Assembly: GCF_047511655.1 (NCBI RefSeq) | Contig: NC_133393.1 | Span: forward strand, 154,209,779-154,273,778 | Length of the DNA stretch: 64,000 nt | Reading direction: 5' to 3' | Source: Castor canadensis | Taxonomy: Eukaryota; Chordata; Mammalia; Rodentia; Castoridae | Shown here: positions 54,331-64,000 of the stretch, piece by piece | Layout of the letters: each line of letters opens with the position of its first letter | Numbering within the stretch: position 1 is the first letter of the stretch | Notes under the pieces: model-generated | Seen by the model: the letters and a program-made list of their open reading frames with translations, nothing else | What the model was told of the DNA's origin: nothing | The model's database searches: none | Position numbers and translations under genes: made by a program

Positions 54331-55187
54331 AACACAAGAGAGGCCAGGGCCCTACTTAGTGGCTGCACTTGCTCTTCCCTGTGAGCCTTGGTCTCTCCAC
54401 CCAGACCACTACGGGGTGGATCTGGATGTCTGTGGAGGACCCTTGCAGCCTGCTGGGCAAGGCCTAGGGTGGACAAGAGTGGGGGCAACAGTTCAAAGCC
54501 AAGGAGGCCTGGAGCCCAGGCTCCCAGTGCCAGTCACTGCCCCACCCATCCTCTGCACCCACAGTGTGCCCAGCAACCCCTAAAACTGCATTCAGGGGAT
54601 CAGAACTCACAGAACCATCCAGCAGCCCAGTCCCGGGTTCAGGGTCTGGCAGGACTCTGTTTTTCTCCTTGACAGGTGGGGTTGACGGGGTGAAGCAGGA
54701 CTGCTTTGGGAACTGAGGAGTGCTCCTCCCCCAACCCAGGACCTGCACTAATTTTCCTGGCTCAGAGTGAGGGATCTGTGGAAGGGGAGCCCCTGCACCA
54801 CCCGTGGCTCTGTGCAGAGGGAAAGGCTGGGGTCGGGGCTCTGTGCAGGAAAGCCCTCAGGCTTCCAGACCTCACAAATAAAGAAGAATTAATGTCTGAC
54901 CTGGGCTTCATTCCAGACATGGACAAACCAGTTTTGTGCTGTTTTCCCAGAAAGGCAGTGGCCCAGCCAGCTAGCCCTGCCCCCCACCGCCCCATGCTCT
55001 TTGGCCTTGACTGAGGTGTTTCCAGGACTCCTGGAGGTCTGATTGCCCTCAGGTCCCTGTTCTCATCATGGGATAGGACAGCAGGTAGTACTGGGTTAAA
55101 ATCAGGTTGAACACTCGTTCAGTCACCTACAGTCACCCCTCAGGTGTCCCTGAGTGGGACAAAACATAAACCCCAAGCAACCTATGG
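54331..55187. other. Intergenic, nothing recognised
   Basis: Open frames near 100 codons exist on both strands but carry no protein signature. Confidence 0.5.
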
Positions 55188-55447
55188 TGGTATTATAGTT
55201 GTGTAATAATGAAGGAAATTTCATCATGTGTGTATCTATGAATCACAGTGATGAGATGTTAAGATTCTGGAGTGTGAGGGTGGTAGTGTGGTTATGTAAG
55301 AGGGGACATCTGCTGGAGTCACATGGGTGACATGTCACACTGAGTAAGGAACAAGAGCGAGTGTGGCAAAATGTTAGCAGTGCGAGTAAGTGTGTGTGTG
55401 CATTGTTCCATTCTTGAAATGTTCCTATAGGTTTGAAGCTTCCCAAA
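55188..55447 (+). repeat. Inverted repeat, left arm
   Basis: It pairs with the reverse complement of 58021-58277 over almost its whole length. A 127-bp core (55232-55358) differs at about 7 positions by my reading. Confidence 0.8.
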
Positions 55448-55473
55448 GTGTTGGGAAAAGTCACTAGAGAGAG

Positions 55474-55670
55474 CGCTCATCTAATAGATCTGGTGTTCTC
55501 CTAAGAAGAGATTAGAACAGAGACACACACAGAGGGAACAAGTGTGTAAAGACACAGGAGGAAGACAGCTGTCTACACACCCAGGAGAGAGGAACCAACC
55601 CTGCTGAAACCTTGATCTCAGACTTCTGGCCTCCAGAATGGTGAGGAAATGAACTTCTGTTGTTCAGGAC
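55474..55670 (+). repeat. MLT1-like LTR 3' part
   Basis: AGAGACACACACAGAGGGAA, GAACCAACCCTGCTGAAACC, TTGATCTCAGACTTCTGGCC and CCAGAATGGTGAGGAAATG are MLT1 landmarks. Confidence 0.75.
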
Positions 55671-56697
55671 GCCTGGAGCGTGATGTTTGTAACAGCACAC
55701 TTGCACACTGATACACTGTGCCAGGTGGTGGTAGCAGGACCAGAAAGGAAGAGATGATTCCAGAGCCATTAGGGGATTCTAAAAGGTGGGATTCTAGTAG
55801 GAGGGGACTGAAAGGGAGGAGATGGGACCAACCTGACAGAACCCAGGCAGAGGGTGACCGCTGGCCTGCGAGACTCTGGGTCTGCCCAACACCCAGTCAC
55901 AGCATGCCCACCTGTGCACTTCACCCTCCACTCTGCAAGGGGCACTTAAGTACTTGTATTTTACTGAGGAAAGTCCCAGGCTGTGGAGAGGAGTAGGAGC
56001 TGACAGGGGTGGAAGTGACTCTTGAGTCCTGTCGTGTGAGCCCTGAGGTCTCCCAGAGGTCTTGCTCTGCAGACCAGGAAGGCTGGAAATGCAGGTCTGG
56101 GGCTTGGGAGAGAAACAGGGACGTGAGAATCAGGGCCACAGACTAAGAGCAAGATGTGTTCATGCCTGAGGGCTGGGGACTTGGATTTTGTTGTTTCCTA
56201 TCATTAGAAAGTGGCAGAGTCTCAAAGCTCCCAGGACACCTGGGACAGAGCTCTAGCAACAAAAGCCAAGCCTTGCTGCTGCAAGAATTTTCACTTCTCT
56301 GACTTTAAAGAAAGACCTCGTAGAAAGTGACCGGGTCAGGTCTCTCTGATGCTTGAAGAACATTCCAGGGTCATGAATTTCCAACCCATAAACTCTCATG
56401 TTTCAAGTTCACTGGAGGCCTGTGAAGGGCAGGGCACTGCTTGACCTTTCACAGCACGAAACTTCCTGCTCTTGACTCTTGACAGGCATGTCCTGTCTTC
56501 CAGGCCAGGGTTCAGAAAGGCGGCCTGATGGTCCAGATATGTAAATGGAACTAAAGTCAGGTGGATGCTGGGTGCCTTGGAAGTTGTCTAATCAAAGGGA
56601 AAAATGTTTTAAATTTTTTTTTTCGGAAAACTTTTGGGAGTGTCTACATGGAGGTTGGACTGGGCACATTGGCAGGCATGAAGTTTGTATGCTTTTT
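55671..56697. other. Intergenic, nothing recognised
   Basis: No supported feature. Confidence 0.5.
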
Positions 56698-56822
56698 AAT
56701 TTTTTTAATTTAATTTATTTTTACTTTATTTTATTACTTTTTCCGGTGCTGGGGATGGAACCCATGGCTTCGTGCCTTGTAGGCAAGCCCTCTCCCATGG
56801 AGCCATGGCCCAGCCATGGTCC
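56698..56822 (-). repeat. ID SINE with long AT-rich tail
   Basis: CCGGTGCTGGGGATGGAACC, GTAGGCAAGCCCTCTCCC and the TTTAATTT tail in reverse orientation. Confidence 0.75.
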
Positions 56823-57382
56823 TTTCTTTACCCCAGCTTTCTGTCCGCTGACAGCAGCCTTGGTCCTTGCCTCAGAGTCATTTCTCCTGGGAGTCTCGCC
56901 TCTTCAGGACACGCCCTGCAAAACTCAGCAAGCTTTGAAGTGGAGGCTTGCTATGTTCTGGGGTTTTTTTCAGAACATTTTTGAGGCCTTACAAGTTATT
57001 GTTTTAACATTTTCCCCCCAAACATTCTCTGCATATTTGGGCAAATCAAAAGCTGAGAAGACTTTGTGTTTGTTTTTCTCATACGAAACAGGAGCATCTT
57101 GGAGAAGACCATGTTTCCGGGCCTCACCCCTCTCAGGAGTGACTCCAACCAAGGCTGCGCTCATAAACAATCTTGAACCTGAAATGTCAGCCCATAAAAA
57201 TTCTTGGAGGAAAGCCCCACCCTTGCTCAGGAGCTCCTATCTGTGGGGCATTTTCTGTATCCAAGGTAAGCTTCTGACCCCACTCCGCAGGTTACAGCTG
57301 ACAGGCTATGAACTGTGGCTCCATTTTACATGAGGGGAAACAGGCCCAGGGAAGGTAGAGCACAGAATTTTCACCCCAAAAC
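56823..57382. other. Intergenic, nothing recognised
   Basis: A long plus-strand open run (56545-57333) crosses a SINE and has no protein signature, so it is not annotated as a gene. Confidence 0.5.
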
Positions 57383-57602
57383 TTTTTTTTTCAATGCTGG
57401 CAATGGAACCTAAAGCTTTAAGAATGCTAGGCAAGGACTGGGAGCATGGCTTAAGTGGTAGAGCACCTGCCTCGTAAGCACAAGGCTCTGAGTTCAAACC
57501 CCAGTACCACCATAAGGCTCTGAGTTCAAACCCCAGTACTGCCACACAAAAAGATAGTTGCTTGGCAAGTGCTCTATCACTGAGCTTTACCCTTGGGCCT
57601 TA
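57383..57602 (-). repeat. ID SINE split by a younger ID insertion
   Basis: The older copy reads 57383-57432 and 57556-57602 in minus orientation. A plus-oriented ID (57437-57549) sits between, flanked by GCTAGGCAAG and GCTTGGCAAG. The younger copy's 3' end (AAGGCTCTGAGTTCAAACCC) is duplicated in tandem. Confidence 0.8.
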
Positions 57603-57678
57603 TAATTCTTAGAAGTTAGCACTTTGATCTAGAAGCTGGATCAGAAAAGGGAGGAAGATACGCTTATTTTAGCAATAG

Positions 57679-57895
57679 CTTTTTTTTTTTGGCAGTGCTA
57701 GGGTTGGAACGCAAGGCTTCACACTTGCTGGCAGGTGCTCTTATCACTTGAGTCACTTCACCAGTCCTTTTTTGTGATGGATTTTTTTTGAGGGTCTTGC
57801 AAACTATTTTCCCAGGCTGGCTTTGAACTGCCATCCTCCTGATCTCTGCCTCCTGAGTAGCTAGGATTACAGGCGTAAGCCACGGCACCAGCTTT
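57679..57895 (-). repeat. B1+ID dimeric SINE
   Basis: GGCAGTGCTAGGGTTGGAAC, TTGAGTCACTTCACCAGTCC and GGATTACAGGCGTAAGCCAC. Confidence 0.92.
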
Positions 57896-58003
57896 TTGTT
57901 TGTTTGTTTGTTTGTTTGTTTGTTTTCAGTGCTGGGGATCAAACCCTGAGCCTTGAGCATACTAAGCAAGCACTCTAACACTGGATCCTCACACCGGCCT
58001 TTC
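57896..58003 (-). repeat. (TTTG)n plus ID SINE
   Basis: About seven TTTG units lead into TCAGTGCTGGGGATCAAACC and AAGCAAGCACTCTAACACTGG. Confidence 0.85.
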
Positions 58004-58020
58004 CCCATAGCACCTTTATT

Positions 58021-58277
58021 TTGAAAAACTTCAAACCTATAGGAATGTTTCACAAACAGCACACTGCACATGCAGACTTACTGACCACTAACATTATGCC
58101 ACACTCACTCTTGTTCCTTACTCAGTGTGACATGTCACCCATGTGACTCCAGCAGGATCCCCTCTTATATAACCACACCACCACCCTCACACTCCAGAAA
58201 CTTAACATCTCATCACTGTGCTCATTAGATACACACATGCCATAGCTCGAATTTCCTTCATTATTACACTAACTATA
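58021..58277 (-). repeat. Inverted repeat, right arm
   Basis: Reverse-complement partner of 55188-55447. The spacer is about 2.57 kb. Confidence 0.8.
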
Positions 58278-58289
58278 ATATCATTTTTT

Positions 58290-58436
58290 GTTTGTGCTTT
58301 TTTTTCCTGTACTGGGGATTAAACCCCAGGCCCACCACCTCCAGGGTCTTGCTAACTTTGTCCAGACTGTGATCCTCTTGTCTTTACATCCTGAGTCTGT
58401 GGGATTACAGCTGTGTCACCATGTCCAGCAGATTGC
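58290..58436 (-). repeat. B1+ID SINE, diverged and shortened
   Basis: CTGTACTGGGGATTAAACCC marks the ID part; GGGATTACAGCTGTGTCACC the B1 part. Confidence 0.7.
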
Positions 58437-58439
58437 TTG

Positions 58440-58855
58440 TTTTTAGAGAATGAAAGCCGTTGACTAATAGGGGAACAAGATGGCAGAGAAAGAGTGAGTA
58501 ACAGAGGTGTTACTGATTAAAGTTCAATGTATGTGTGACATGCCATGACACAACTCCATTTAACAATCGATTTACACGTTAAACAATGAAGGGCAGGGAA
58601 AGTGAAACACGTCCAGTCAGAGGTGGACACCAGTGGTAGGGGTAGGAAACAGGAGAGGGTGAAGATGGGTGAATATGGTAGATGTATTCTGTATACTCAT
58701 ATGAAAATAGAAGAATGAAACCTGTTGAAATTGTTCTAAAAGGGAGAACACAGAGGGGGTGAATCTAAGATACTTTGTAAGCACATATGTAAATGTCACA
58801 ATGGAACTCCCTTTACAATTAACATATACTAATAAAAATGTTTAAAAAAGTAAAA
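58440..58855 (+). repeat. L1 3' UTR fragment
   Basis: GTAAATGTCACAATGGAACTCCC and AACATATACTAATAAAAATG resemble the L1 end at 53390-53470. Confidence 0.6.
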
Positions 58856-58856
58856 T

Positions 58857-58957
58857 GGACCGGAGGTGTGGCTCAAGTGTTAGAGTGCCTTCTTTGCAAG
58901 CTCGAAGCCCGGAGTTCAAACCCCAGTGCCACTCAAAACAAACAAATAAATAAAAAA
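58857..58957 (+). repeat. ID-type SINE
   Basis: GGACCGGAGGTGTGGCTCAA and GGAGTTCAAACCCCAGTGCC with an A/AAAC tail. Confidence 0.9.
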
Positions 58958-59007
58958 ATTTTAAAAGTGAATCAAGAGTTACTTGCTACATTTATTGCTT
59001 TATCTCC

Positions 59008-59268
59008 TTAGTGGTCACCTGCTAGCCTTCTCAGCTTTTGTTTTGTCATATTCTTGCTTTTGTCCTTCATAGCACTGACATCTTCAAAGTCCTCAGGCAA
59101 GACATTTGCAGACAGTCTCGGTTTCCTGTTGATGAGGCCCAGATATAAACTGGTACCCTGGAGTACTTCCTGCCTCTGTGCCCCCAGAAGCACCCGAGGT
59201 CGGTCTGTCCTGGTAATGGTGCTGCCAGCCTTGATCACTGGGTTAGCTATCTCCAGATCTCTGCACAA
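59008..59268 (-). other. Unidentified 86-codon open frame with nearby AATAAA
   Basis: The frame starts MCRDLEIANPVIKAG and ends RRLAGDH with TAA at 59008-59010. AATAAA (plus TTTATT at 58991-58996) follows 12 bp later. It has coding-like composition, with charged C-terminal residues and no membrane segment, and the frame is open for some residues before the Met. I do not recognise the protein. It could be the 3' end of a retrocopy, a terminal exon, or chance. No poly(A) tract was seen after the signal. Confidence 0.3.
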
Positions 59269-59365
59269 GTTCTTCCTAAAACTCCTTCGCCCTATAGCAT
59301 CATGGAGATGACTTTTTCACCTATTCACTAGCCATTACAATGGTAGTTGTAAAATGGTGACTTAT

Positions 59366-59622
59366 GTTTTTGGTTTTAGTTGGTGGTCTTTCATTCCCCG
59401 AGTGGGATGCTGGGGTAGAACCTAGAACCATGTGCATGCTACACAACCATAGGGTCCCACTGAGCTACATCCCCAGCCCTGGTGGGGATGTATTTTTGTT
59501 TTGGGGGTTTTTTGAGACAGAGTTTTGATGTGTACCTCAGGCTGGCCTCAAACTCTTGGTCTTCCTGCCTCAACCTCCCGAGTGCTGTGATAACAGGAGT
59601 GTGTCACCATACCAGGCTCCCA
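59366..59622 (-). repeat. ID SINE then B1 SINE
   Basis: ID part to CTGAGCTACATCCCCAGCCC (59484); B1 part from TTTTTTGAGACAGAG to CACCATACCAGGC. Confidence 0.85.
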
Positions 59623-59662
59623 GTGGTCTTCTTTTTAGAAGAATTTTCCCGTATCACTTCTC

Positions 59663-59766
59663 TTTCTTTCTTTTTTTTTTTTTTTCTGGTAGTACCGGGC
59701 CTTGAACTCAGGGCCTCATGCTTGCTAGGCAGGCGCTCTACCACTTGAGCCACTCCACCAGTTCTC
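59663..59766 (-). repeat. ID-type SINE
   Basis: CTGGTAGTACCGGGCCTTGA, GCTAGGCAGGCGCTCTACC and GAGCCACTCCACCAG after a T-rich tail. Confidence 0.92.
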
Positions 59767-60830
59767 CTATCTCACTTCTCTTTTAAAATATTTTTTATAA
59801 AATATTTTTTATCAGCACTGACTAATAGATTTTAATTTTATCCAATGGGCTAAATGTATTACTTCCGTTATTAATTTTGTGCTCCAAGTTTCCCAAATCT
59901 GCTCTTTGGGAGCCCTTTCTGGAGCTCTGGGAAGCTCCTCTGATACTCCCTGGGATCCTTTGAGCACTGCTTTACTTTCTGGCTCCCCTGGAGTTAGGGC
60001 AACAACCCTGGGGGTTATTACTTCCAGGCTCATTTAGTGGTGAGAAGTAAAAGTTGTTTTTTTCTTAAAGATGTCACTAATTGAAAATAAAAACAAAAAT
60101 ACTACAGCGTTCTCATTCCTCCATTCCAAATCTCCCTCACCCTATAGTGAGAAACTGGGTCCCAACCACTCCAGTCCCGGGGTACCCAGTACCCCAGTAG
60201 TTCAAAATTGCCCACTCTCCCCACTGCCAATAATTCACCAGTTACGGATCTGGTTTTATTTTGGGTCCCTTTGTCTTTATAATTTTCTCCACCAAGGGAG
60301 TCAGCCAGAAACCATTCCAAAGTCACTCGGATAGATAGTCTTTTCCCGCAAGTGGCTATGTCAACCTTGGCAAACCATTACTTCGTTGCTTTTTCATTTT
60401 ACCCTCCCCCATCCTTATTGACTTGCTTTTACGTGTTAAATGTAAAATAAATCAATTAAGGTGCTGAAAGAAGCCATCTAGTTCAGACAAGCACCCCATC
60501 CATCTCTCTCTCTTTCTCTCTCTCTCTCCAAGCGTTCTGTCACCTAGCTACACCCTCAGTCCCCTTCATTACTATTTTCAAACGCCCCTTCAGGAAGCCA
60601 GCTTTAACACCCGGTTCCATTTCCTTCTGATGCATCCCTGGCCTGGTCCCTACCGCTCCTTGGCTTCCCTAAGTTTTGGTTTTGCACCATGAACCAAAAA
60701 AGTCACACAAATCACTCGCACTCCATAGTTGTAGGAATTAGCGCACCCCTCTCCCCCCGCAAAACAAAAACTGAAGCCCTAAAGGGGATGGAGTGTCCCA
60801 AGATCCCATTAATTGCGACGCCCTGAGAGC
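59767..60830. other. UPK3A 5' flank, mostly unassigned
   Basis: Contains a (TC)n run at about 60505-60530. Two minus-strand open frames (59812-60033, 60102-60326) have no recognised product. Confidence 0.5.
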
Positions 60831-61200
60831 GCCAGCTGGGGCTCAGCACGCAGCAGGCGCTTTGGAGAGCGCGCAGGGAGGGACCGGGGATGGGTTGGCG
60901 CTCAGCGCTCGGCGCAGGCGGTGGGAGCCGGGGGCGGGGCCGTATGCAAATAGCCCGCGAGGAGGCCGCGGATTGGCCGGCGCGGCGGGGACGCAGGCGG
61001 GGGCGGGGCGCGCCGAGGGCCGCAGGTGGCAGGTGCGCGGGGCGGGGGAGGGAGCACGGGTGCCCGCGCTCGCCGGCCGCTCTGCGCCCAGGCGGCTGAT
61101 CCCGGGCGATGCCTCAGCTCTGGGCCCTGCTGGCCCTCGGCTGCCTGCGGTTTTGCTTGAGTAAGCGGGGGAGGAGGGGGATGAGAGAGTGGGGTCGTGC
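60831..61200 (+). promoter_or_regulatory. UPK3A: CpG island promoter of UPK3A
   Basis: CpG-dense block covering the UPK3A start. It has GC box GGGGCGGGGC (60931-60940), octamer ATGCAAAT (60944-60951), an inverted CCAAT (ATTGG 60972-60976) and no TATA box. The transcription start is not located. Confidence 0.75.
61109..61160 (+). CDS. UPK3A: UPK3A exon 1 (signal peptide)
   Basis: It encodes MPQLWALLALGCLRFCL plus one base and ends at a GTAAGC donor (61161). UPK3A is a single-span glycoprotein of the urothelial plaque that pairs with uroplakin Ib in the apical membrane of bladder umbrella cells. This exon supplies the hydrophobic signal peptide. The ATG is in a CpG-rich context, and the sequence closely follows the mammalian family start. 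Exon 2 joins in phase 1, giving a Thr-Val-Asn junction. Confidence 0.94.
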
Positions 61201-62089
61201 CCAGGGCGGGCGTGTGCAGATTGGACCCTCACCCTCCCAGGGAGGCCGAGAGCAGCCTGGGTGGGGAGGGCGCTGTGAACTTCATTTGTTCATTCCAGGA
61301 ATAGGCACCCATCCCTGTGCTGGGGACTCAGATACTATTGTTAGTAGTAGTAATAATAGCAATAGCCAACATCTGTGAGCGTCCTCTGGCGGGAATCCGA
61401 GGGCCCACCCGTGACTACAGCCCTGCGATGGATGGCGCAAGTGAGCAACCAACACAGGGCAGGTGGGGGACGGGGGAGGCGCTGCGGGAGAGCAGAGACG
61501 GAGCCAGACCCAGACTCACGCTGACTCCTGGACTGGGGGACAGGGAAGGACATTTCCTGCTGAGGGAGTCAGTCCTGAGGTGGGGGTGGGGGTGGCCCAT
61601 CCTGGGATCTGCCGTTCATCCTCGTGGGGAGAGCATGGGTGAGGGAGCGTGCTCAGGGGTCGGTCTGGAGACTCAACGAAGCGAAGTCCGGACTTTCGGA
61701 CCTTGCTGCCATTCTAGAGACTGGACTGCAAGAAGGGCAATGGGGCGCCAGGAAGAGCCAAGTGGGAGAGCTGGGGCTCAGACTTCCATGTTAGAGGGTC
61801 CTATTACTAGAGCCCAAGTGGGAGCAGGAGGGATGGAGGACAGATGGAGTGGATAGACTTGGGAGGGGCAGTGGGGTTCTTGGCTATGCAAGGAGAGGGA
61901 GAACAGCAGTTTGGTAGACCTCCAGGTTTCCAGCCAGAGTGACTGGCAGGGTGGGGGGGCAGGGGTACTGCCCTTGTCTGAGACGCGTTCCTGCGATGGC
62001 TCATAGGGAGGAGGAACGTTCAGTAACACACATGGGGTGGGGGGCAGAGAGTGCCGTGGGTCAGCTCCTATCCTCATTGTCTTCCCTAG
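61161..62089 (+). other. UPK3A: UPK3A intron 1
   Basis: GT...AG intron (acceptor TTCCCTAG). A GTAGTAGTAATAATAG-type short repeat lies near 61340. Nothing else recognised. Confidence 0.9.
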
Positions 62090-62245
62090 CCGTGAACATC
62101 CAGCCCCAACTGGCTAGCATAACCTTTGCCACCAACAACCCCACGCTCACAACTGTAGCCTTGGAAAAGCCTCTCTGTATATTTGACAGCTCAGAGCTGC
62201 TCACTGGCACCTACGAGGTCTACCTCTATGTCATGGCTGACTCAG
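62090..62245 (+). CDS. UPK3A: UPK3A exon 2
   Basis: The 156-bp exon encodes the start of the mature ectodomain (VNIQPQLASITFATNN... to ...YLYVMADS), with one Cys in KPLCIFD. The acceptor is CTTCCCTAG and the donor GGTAAAGG. Both ends are phase 1. Conservation with the family is nearly residue by residue, with no stop or gap. Confidence 0.96.
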
Positions 62246-63312
62246 GTAAAGGTCCTGCTTTCCTGTGAAAGGGGCTTTGACTGCCCACAGGGAGAGGGAG
62301 GAGGGAGATAGAGGAGCGCTCCATCCCTGTAGTAGTTCAGGTAAACTTCATCAGCCCTGGGTGGCTGCATTCCCAGACCTGCCCTTGTCCTGGCATCCAG
62401 GCTAATGGGGGAAGTAGCTACCAGTCAGCAACTGCTTACCTAGTACCAGGTGCTTTGCACACCATAGAACTTCTTTTTCCAGCAGCTCATGGGGCAGAAA
62501 ATGGAGGCTGGGGTGGGCAGGAAAGGTAGAATAGTTCTGGTCCTCCCAGAACCGGACAGCAAATCCAGAACTGGACAGCAAATCCAGAAATGGACTGCAA
62601 TACAGGTCTGTCTGGCCCTCAGGCCCAAGTCCTCCCAGAGGCTTCCCAAGCTGGTTCAAGATTGGCTGTGTGCTAATAAAGCCAGGCATTGGTCCCTGCT
62701 TGGACCTGCTCCCTCTAGCCAGCCCTCAGTCCTTTGCTGGCAGGAATCCTAGGCTTCCAGGCCAAGGAACCCAATGACAACCTCTCACTTGTCCAGCATT
62801 TTAGTCTTCAGCAAATACTTCCTGACTGCCTGCCTTTGCCCAATCTGTGGGCACAATATGGTATTTTTCTCCCATTTCTCAGAAGTCTGGGGTCCATAGA
62901 GGTAGAATAAGTTATTGTCCAAGGTCACCTAGTTAGTAAGGAAGAGACCCAGGACCCAACAAGGTCTATCTGCCTCCACATCATCCCCCAGAACCATGTG
63001 ACTCTCCTTTCTCATTTTACCAAGAGAGAGTTAGGGCTCTCAGTGATAGGTGTCAACGGCCTGTTGGAGTGGGATTACAGTAATGTTATAAGGTGGGTGA
63101 GAGACAGACACAGCACCCAAAGCCAGGGAGGTGCTCCTTAGCCGTCTCCCCCATTGCACTGGAGGAGTAGGGACTGAGCTTGCCCCATGTCTGTGACCCC
63201 AGTGCCCAGAGAAGAGGGGCAGAGAACAGGGCTCAGGGGCGTTTGATGAATGACCGAGTGAGTGTTGCTGAACTAGAGCGGCCAGGATCCTCATTCAGCA
63301 CTGCCTCTGCAG
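62246..63312 (+). other. UPK3A: UPK3A intron 2
   Basis: GT...AG intron (acceptor CTCTGCAG). A short 19-20-bp tandem (GGACAGCAAATCCAGAA) sits at about 62550-62600. MIR-like text is possible near 62420-62500. Confidence 0.9.
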
Positions 63313-63592
63313 CCAGCTCCAGGAATGCCTCTGTGCAAGATGGTGCCAAGAACCCACTGAGCTCCACGTTCCAGCAAACCCGGGGCGGGAGGACAGGCCC
63401 CTACAAAGCTATGGCCTTTGACCTGACCCCTTGCAGTGACCTGCCAAGCCTGGATGCTATCGGGGATGTGACCCAGGCCTCAGAGATCTTGAATGCATAC
63501 CTGGTCAGGGTGGGCAAGAACAGTACCTGTCTGTGGGACCCCAACTTCCAGGACCTCTGCAACCCACCCTTGTCTGCAGCGACAGCGTACAG
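63313..63592 (+). CDS. UPK3A: UPK3A exon 3
   Basis: The 280-bp exon continues the luminal ectodomain from ASSRNASVQDG to LSAATAYR. It has two N-glycosylation sites (NAS, NST), three Cys (PCSD, TCLW, LCNP) and the GGRTGPYKAMAFDL block. Donor is CAG/GTGGGT. It ends in phase 2 within an Arg codon. The exons for the membrane span and cytoplasmic tail lie beyond the window. Confidence 0.96.
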
Positions 63593-64000
63593 GTGGGTGT
63601 GAGCAGCTGAGGAGGGAAGGCAGCAGCCACATTTTGGCTAGAAGACCCAAGGGGGAGGGGACAAAATGATAGAAGCCACATTCAGAGCTCGGGAGCTGGC
63701 ACCATCCCCGACCTCAGGCAGTGCTGGCTTCCTAGACGTGCAGCAGCACACAGAGCTGAAAGGGGCCCTGCCTGCCTTACTGCTCTGCAGTCACCTTCCT
63801 GGAATTCTTGATTTTAAATATTTTGACATTTTGCACCCCAAATTATGCAGCTGGTCCTGGCCCAGCACATTTGGGGAGTCCCCCCCCCAAAACCCCTTTG
63901 GTTTTTGTTTTGTTTTATTCTTTTAGGACAGGGTCTCACTACATAGCCAAGGCTGACCTTGAACTCTCTTTGTAACCCGGGTTGGCCTCAAATTTTCTGC
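63593..64000 (+). other. UPK3A: UPK3A intron 3, start only
   Basis: Intronic after the GTGGGT donor. It ends in a minus-strand B1 SINE (about 63907-64000; GACAGGGTCTCACTACATAG) cut by the window edge. Confidence 0.85.

Noticed and set aside
54078-54488. Minus-strand 136-codon frame with Phe/Leu/Ser-rich centre
   Set aside because: It is generated by the (GGAA)n tract and a SINE remnant.
56545-57333. 262-codon plus-strand frame
   Set aside because: It crosses a reversed ID SINE and AT-rich tail, with no domain, splice or start context.
1-64000. CRISPR arrays, bacterial operons, phage or plasmid features
   Set aside because: The window is vertebrate nuclear DNA; the short tandem repeats are microsatellites or SINE tails.

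Overview
The window is a mammalian nuclear segment, very probably from a rodent. It is packed with 7SL-derived (B1-type) and tRNA-derived (ID-type) SINEs, many joined as B1+ID dimers. The dimeric structure and the right-monomer consensus fit Castorimorpha, with beaver (Castor) as the best guess. The species call is an inference from repeats, not a proof.

Two host genes are recognised and stand head to head. The first coding exon of KIAA0930 lies on the minus strand at 16571-16634 in a CpG island, so 1-16570 is its first intron. UPK3A (uroplakin 3A) begins on the plus strand at 61109. Its exons 1-3 (61109-61160, 62090-62245, 63313-63592) are intact with consensus splice sites, and the gene runs off the right edge. 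This order matches the human 22q13.31 neighbourhood.

About 44 kb separates the two genes. Its centre (about 29.3-48.1 kb) is a nested stack of three endogenous retroviruses. ERV-A (minus strand, oldest) is a class I pol-env remnant now in three pieces: RNase H at about 47.2-48.1 kb, integrase N-terminus at 38.43-38.59 kb, and integrase core plus env at 29.49-32.28 kb. ERV-B (plus strand, 32280-38428) sits inside ERV-A. It has a truncated 5' LTR, a tRNA-Arg-like primer site, decayed gag-pro-RT-RNase H, and a deletion fusing RNase H to the env transmembrane part. ERV-C (minus strand, 38591-47188) is an almost complete MLV-like gammaretroviral provirus inserted in ERV-A. It has two 469-bp LTRs about 1% apart, a 4-bp GAAA target duplication, a tRNA-Gln-type primer site, gag, pro-pol and env. 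It is inactivated by several stops, frame breaks and lost catalytic or structural residues.

The rest is L1 3' fragments, MaLR-type LTRs, MIR/L2 relics, microsatellites and ordinary intronic or intergenic sequence. Notable non-coding items are a small isolated GC island with a CTCF-like core at 50775, a palindromic CRE at 17740, and a roughly 94%-identical inverted repeat (55.19-55.45 kb against 58.02-58.28 kb). A leader reading frame of ERV-C resembles glycoGag. I see no wholly new system. The most informative material is the nested ERV locus.
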